Source: Reyranella massiliensis 521
Lineage (GTDB): Bacteria > Pseudomonadota > Alphaproteobacteria > Reyranellales > Reyranellaceae
Direction: 5' to 3'
DNA length: 64,000 bases
Assembly (NCBI RefSeq): GCF_000312425.1
Contig: NZ_HE997181.1
Span: 1,893,160-1,957,159, forward strand
The notes beneath the pieces were generated by a model. The model made no database searches and was not told the origin of the DNA. It saw nothing but the letters and a program-made list of their open reading frames with translations. Of the stretch, positions 60,799-64,000 are shown in pieces. Numbering within the stretch: the stretch's first letter is position 1; each line of letters opens with the position of its first letter. A program made the translations under genes and the position numbers.

Positions 60799-62178
60799 CG
60801 GCCGCACCAGTCCAGCGGTAGTTGCCTGCGGAGCCGCACTTCCTGTCGTCTCTTGCCTGGAGGCATCGGTCCGATTCGGCGTCAGCTCCAGAGTCGGCGG
60901 AACAACCGAACCGACCTGGACGATGTCGCCGGGCTGGAGCATGAATTCGGCGGCCGAGTCGTACTTGACGGTCGTGGTGCTCTTGGCGCGGCTCACGGTT
61001 ATGGCGAGCTGCTCACCGTTCGCTCCCGTGAGCCACCCCATCTGGCCTGTACGGGCCGCGCGCGCGCGCACTGCGGAGGGCAGCGTAACCGTCAACTCCA
61101 GCAGCTGACGGTCCGTTTCTCGGAGTTCGGCCATGACGCGGCGTTGGTAATTGTTCCGCAGCTCCGCAATCTTGTACTGCAGGTCGCCGATAGCGAGTTC
61201 GGCCCTCAGCGTTTCGGACTGAAGGCGCGCAATGCTTCCCTCAATACGCGCTTCCTCGCGCTTGATCTCGATATAGGTGGGCTTGCGCGCGAGCCCGGAC
61301 TTCGCCAGCTGCTCGTAGTCGGCAATCAGCTGCTTGTTCAACTCACGCTGTCGGCTTTCGAGTTCGGACTGTTGCTTGAGAGAGGCGATTTCGGCGTCCA
61401 GTCGCGGAAACTGCTTTTGCAGGGCCTCGACTTCCTGCCGCTCAGCCTGCCGCTCGGTCGCGAAGACCCGTTGTTCGTTGTCGCGGATCTGGGCGATACG
61501 GGCCGGGTCGGCGACGAGTCCGGATATGTCCTGAAAATCGATACGATCGTCGCCGTTCTGTTGCGCCACCAGCCGGGCCCGTTTGGCAAGGAGAGCAACG
61601 CGGCTGATCTCCAGCAACCGAACACGCTCATCTGCCTGGAAGGCATCTCCGGCGACACCGCTGTGATCGGAAACGCCGACACCTCCCGCATGGGCTATCG
61701 CGGCGAGAAGCGACTGTCCTTCCCGATAGGGATAGGGGCCGGGCGTCCGGACGAGGCCCAGGACATAGATCGGACGAAACTCTGCGATCTTCACGCTGAC
61801 CACCGGCCTGCGTACATACCCCTGCTCAAGCGAGTAGCCGATGCTCTTCTCGAGTTCGCCGAGCGTAAGCGTAGCAGCGCGAACCTCGCCGACGATCGGC
61901 AAGCGGATATTGCCGCCCTGATCGACAATCGACTCACCGGACAGGTCGGGTTGGCCAAACACAGTCACGGCAATCTTGTCACCAGGCGCGAGTTTGTAGG
62001 CTTGCGGCGCTGGCGATTGGCCGGCAGCCGGTTCCATTGCCCATGCCAGGAGGACGGCGCTCACCAGAACCTGACAAAGGTAACCCAGTGAATTCCCTCG
62101 CCGCCGATTGCCCCCGCGATTTCCAACGATTGAGATCATGCCGCCACCGGATCCGTTGACTGGGTCGCTCTGTTGCAT
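60790..62178 (-). CDS. Polysaccharide export outer-membrane-type protein (ExoF/Wza-like)
   Basis: A 462-residue protein (or 449 from ATG 62139). A membrane or signal segment (about 33-53) is followed by the export domain: YKLAPGDKIAVTVFGQPDLSGESIVDQGGNIRLPIVGEVRAATLTLGELEKSIGYSLEQ, then an SLBB-like part PIYVLGLVRTPGPYPYREGQSLLAAIAHAGG, then a long coiled coil (about 220-350) and a beta-rich end. This order matches ExoF of rhizobia. It helps move exopolysaccharide to the cell surface. No lipobox cysteine is present. It is divergent from the LuxR-type regulator gene. Confidence 0.87.
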   Translation of the reverse strand: MQQSDPVNGSGGGMISIVGNRGGNRRRGNSLGYLCQVLVSAVLLAWAMEPAAGQSPAPQAYKLAPGDKIAVTVFGQPDLSGESIVDQGGNIRLPIVGEVRAATLTLGELEKSIGYSLEQGYVRRPVVSVKIAEFRPIYVLGLVRTPGPYPYREGQSLLAAIAHAGGVGVSDHSGVAGDAFQADERVRLLEISRVALLAKRARLVAQQNGDDRIDFQDISGLVADPARIAQIRDNEQRVFATERQAERQEVEALQKQFPRLDAEIASLKQQSELESRQRELNKQLIADYEQLAKSGLARKPTYIEIKREEARIEGSIARLQSETLRAELAIGDLQYKIAELRNNYQRRVMAELRETDRQLLELTVTLPSAVRARAARTGQMGWLTGANGEQLAITVSRAKSTTTVKYDSAAEFMLQPGDIVQVGSVVPPTLELTPNRTDASRQETTGSAAPQATTAGLVRPSE

Positions 62179-62551
62179 TGTAGGCGAGGCGGAAGAGGCG
62201 GCGCGGGCCCTTATAGGGAAGGGCCTGAAATTTGCCTTCTAATAGGAGGTACTCCCAGCGACCAGGCCGCTAGGGAAGGCGACAACGGCTCGAATGGCCC
62301 GATCGGCCCGATCGGCATTCTTCCGTGGTTGAACAAGTTTCAACAGTGGGCTGCGCAAGTCAGCCTGAGGTCGACGAAATCCCGTCGCCTGAACCGCTTA
62401 AGGCGAGCTTAATGAGGTAGGTGGTCAGGGCTCATCACGAGTCGATTTCTCGATTGATGTACTCCGCGTTGATAACGGGGGGCCACTGATCTCAGAGCAA
62501 GGGTAGGGCGAGCAAAGGCGCGGCGAGCGTCGCGCCCGGGGAGTAATGATC
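62179..62551. other. Divergent promoter region of the export and regulator genes
   Basis: 373 bases with no gene. It includes the palindrome at 62328-62344 and, before it, repeats of CGATCGGCC at about 62300-62315. Confidence 0.5.
62328..62344. promoter_or_regulatory. Inverted repeat GTTGAA-CAAGT-TTCAAC
   Basis: Six-base arms with a five-base centre. The spacing (TTGA-N7-TCAA) is one base too long for an FNR site. It may be an operator for a regulator of the polysaccharide genes, possibly the adjacent LuxR-type protein. Confidence 0.5.
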
Positions 62552-63460
62552 ATGGGTACAGTAGCAACCATCATCATCGAGCCACGGCTGCTTGTGCGGG
62601 AAGCACTCGAATCACTGATGGAAAGTCATTCCTATCACTTCGTATGCGGGGCAAGCTCTGCGGCAGACATCGAGAACTCGGCGATCGTCGCCGAAGGCCC
62701 CAAACTTGTCATCTTGAGTGCATTGTCCGCCGACAATGCCGCCTCGGAGGCCGCCAGCATCCGGAGGCTGTGGCCTGACAGCAAGGTCGTCTTGCTGTTC
62801 GAGCACCTCTCTCCGGCCGATTTCCAGCAACTGATAACGTCGCAACTCGACGGCTGCGTTCCGCTATTCGTATCTCCACATACGCTGTTCAGCATGCTCG
62901 ATCTGGTCATGATCAAGGATGTGCGCGTCATGGTGGTGGGGGACGGGAAAGGCCCCTCGATCCCTTCGATGCATGGCGAAGAATCACAGCAGATGAATCT
63001 GGGGAAATCCCTATCGAGTGACGCCAAGCAGGAATCGATGGCGACCGGCATGCTCACCCTCCAGCGGGCCCAGCCCTCGGTGAACGGTGGCGGCACGGTG
63101 GACTCGGAGGCAGGCGGCAATGGCATGCCGTGTGCGCCCACGTTCCGGAATTTCCCCAAATTGTCGGAGCGCGAGGCGCAGATCCTCGACGGCCTCGTGA
63201 AGGGGCATGCGAATAAGGTGATCGCGCGTACCTGGGACATCGCTGAAGCGACGGTCAAGGTCCATATGAAGTCGATCCTTCGGAAGATCCATGTCGGGAA
63301 CCGCACGCAGGCGGCCATCTGGGCACTGGAGAACGGCTATCCTTGCGACGAAGTCAAAGTTCGAGCCCTGAAGGCGGCTGCGGCCATCCAGGGTCATGCT
63401 GCCACAATGGCCCCTGATTTGAACGGTCACGGATCGAACGAGACCGTGCGGCTTTCGTAG
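62552..63460 (+). CDS. LuxR-family regulator with a degenerate receiver domain
   Basis: A 302-residue protein. The N-terminal part (about 1-120) has the length and strand pattern of a receiver domain (ATIIIEPRLLVREALESLM, then PKLVILSAL), but the phospho-acceptor aspartate position is serine in ILSA. After a 70-residue linker, the LuxR helix-turn-helix begins at LSEREAQILDGLVKGHANKVIARTWDIAEATVKVHMKSILRKIHVGNRTQAAIWAL. It can bind DNA, but probably not by standard phospho-control. ATG 62552 (GGGGAG eight bases upstream) is preferred to 62546. It is divergent from the export gene and likely controls the locus. Confidence 0.85.
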   Translation: MGTVATIIIEPRLLVREALESLMESHSYHFVCGASSAADIENSAIVAEGPKLVILSALSADNAASEAASIRRLWPDSKVVLLFEHLSPADFQQLITSQLDGCVPLFVSPHTLFSMLDLVMIKDVRVMVVGDGKGPSIPSMHGEESQQMNLGKSLSSDAKQESMATGMLTLQRAQPSVNGGGTVDSEAGGNGMPCAPTFRNFPKLSEREAQILDGLVKGHANKVIARTWDIAEATVKVHMKSILRKIHVGNRTQAAIWALENGYPCDEVKVRALKAAAAIQGHAATMAPDLNGHGSNETVRLS

Positions 63461-63559
63461 CCGAGACGAGACGGCTTCTGCCTGCCGAGCCGCGAATTGT
63501 AGCCAACATTCGGCATGGCGGTGTCGTAGTGGGTCGCCGATCGATGAGTGGAGGGGCTT

Positions 63560-64000
63560 GTGTCGAAGAATGATCTCGTGGTCGTCACCGGCGCCGGTGG
63601 CTTTATCGGTGGCCATCTGGTGCGTGTGCTGCAGGAGCGCGGTCATACCAAGATCCGCGCGGTGGACGTGAAGCCTCTGGCGGAGTGGTACCAGAAGACG
63701 CCGGGTGTCGAGAACCAGGTGGGCGACCTCGCCCTGCTGGAGCCCTGCCGCAAGGCGGCCAAGGACGCCGCGATGATCTACAACCTGGCCGCCGACATGG
63801 GCGGCATGGGCTTCATCGAGACGCACAAGGCGGAGTGCATGCTGTCGGTGCTGGTCAGCACCCACATGCTGGTCGCGGCCAAGGAAGCCGGCGTGCCGCG
63901 CTTCTTCTATTCGTCGTCGGCCTGCGTCTACAACGGCGACAAGCAGACCGATGCCAATGTGACGGCGCTGAAGGAAGCCGACGCCTATCCCGCCCTGCCG
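63560..64000 (+). CDS. NAD-dependent epimerase (GDP-mannose 3,5-epimerase-like), cut by window end
   Basis: From GTG 63560 (GGAGGGG upstream), the frame stays open to the window end: 147 residues. It has the nucleotide loop GAGGFIGGHLV and then MIYNLAADMGGMGFIETHKAECMLSVLVSTHMLVAAKEAGVPRFFYSSSACVYNGDKQ. The AADMGGMGFI and SSACVY parts match GDP-mannose 3,5-epimerases. It would make GDP-L-galactose-type sugars for the polysaccharide. The catalytic Y-x3-K lies beyond the window. Confidence 0.85.
   Translation, partial: MSKNDLVVVTGAGGFIGGHLVRVLQERGHTKIRAVDVKPLAEWYQKTPGVENQVGDLALLEPCRKAAKDAAMIYNLAADMGGMGFIETHKAECMLSVLVSTHMLVAAKEAGVPRFFYSSSACVYNGDKQTDANVTALKEADAYPALP

Noticed and set aside
60730..62091. 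453-codon plus-strand open frame opposite the ExoF-like gene
   Set aside because: Shadow frame; the minus-strand gene has clear export and SLBB-like motifs.
62329..62343. TTGAA-CAAGT-TTCAA as a seventh FNR site
   Set aside because: Half-site spacing is one base too long (TTGA-N7-TCAA), so it was listed as an unrelated palindrome.

Overview
The window is high-GC DNA with dense, mostly short-spaced genes, and it looks like the chromosome of an alphaproteobacterium. Pointers are an oxygen-sensor type CRP/FNR regulator with matching TTGA-N6-TCAA sites, an ExoD protein, an ExoF-like export protein, a DUF3141-Pta-FabI-AckA gene string, and many small proteins of the kind common in Rhizobiales and Reyranella-like bacteria. 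The genus cannot be fixed from sequence reading alone. No rRNA, tRNA or CRISPR array was seen.

Region 1 (1-12.8 kb): the end of a DUF2252 gene, then CYTH, SulP transporter and RMD1-like genes in one direction. After these come a large membrane protein, a TMEM175-like channel, a second complete DUF2252 gene, a patatin-like lipoprotein, an alpha/beta hydrolase and a periplasmic arylsulfatase. Region 2 (12.8-16.8 kb) is gene-poor and decayed: short proteins, an acyl carrier protein, and a broken reading frame with two in-frame amber codons just upstream of it. Region 3 (16.8-26.9 kb): ExoD, a transglutaminase-like protein, a CPA2 antiporter, a cold shock protein and a long run of very small proteins, including two related 29-30 residue membrane peptides, two lipoproteins and a small potassium channel.

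Region 4 (26.9-41.8 kb): an RND efflux pump (adaptor plus permease), a Tat-exported protein, a Ca2+/H+ exchanger, a glycine-zipper lipoprotein and an FNR-type regulator with four candidate cluster-binding cysteines. Next comes the string DUF3141 - phosphate acyltransferase - enoyl-ACP reductase - acetate kinase, followed by polyphosphate kinase 2. Six sites of the form TTGA(C/T)-N4-(A/C)TCAA lie between genes from 5.7 to 40.4 kb. Five of them sit 54-62 bases (site centre to start codon) before a start codon. I read this as a low-oxygen regulon spread over the window, with its regulator in the middle.

Region 5 (41.8-48.0 kb): a type I secretion operon (adaptor, ABC exporter) preceded by two large unusual proteins. 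One has five repeats around a QTN tripeptide; the other is Q/G/N-rich with low-complexity DNA. A strong terminator lies between these two. Region 6 (48.0-51.0 kb) is an accessory pocket: a truncated IS1595-type transposase, a protein with an RNEFLH (HEPN-like) motif and an AlpA-type regulator. Region 7 (51-64 kb): a nucleotidyl cyclase, then an exopolysaccharide locus with a membrane glycosyltransferase, a dTDP-rhamnose-epimerase-like SDR, a GH10 glycanase, GlmS, a WbaP-like sugar transferase, an ExoF-like export protein, a LuxR-type regulator without the phospho-acceptor aspartate, and the start of a GDP-mannose-3,5-epimerase-like gene cut by the window end.
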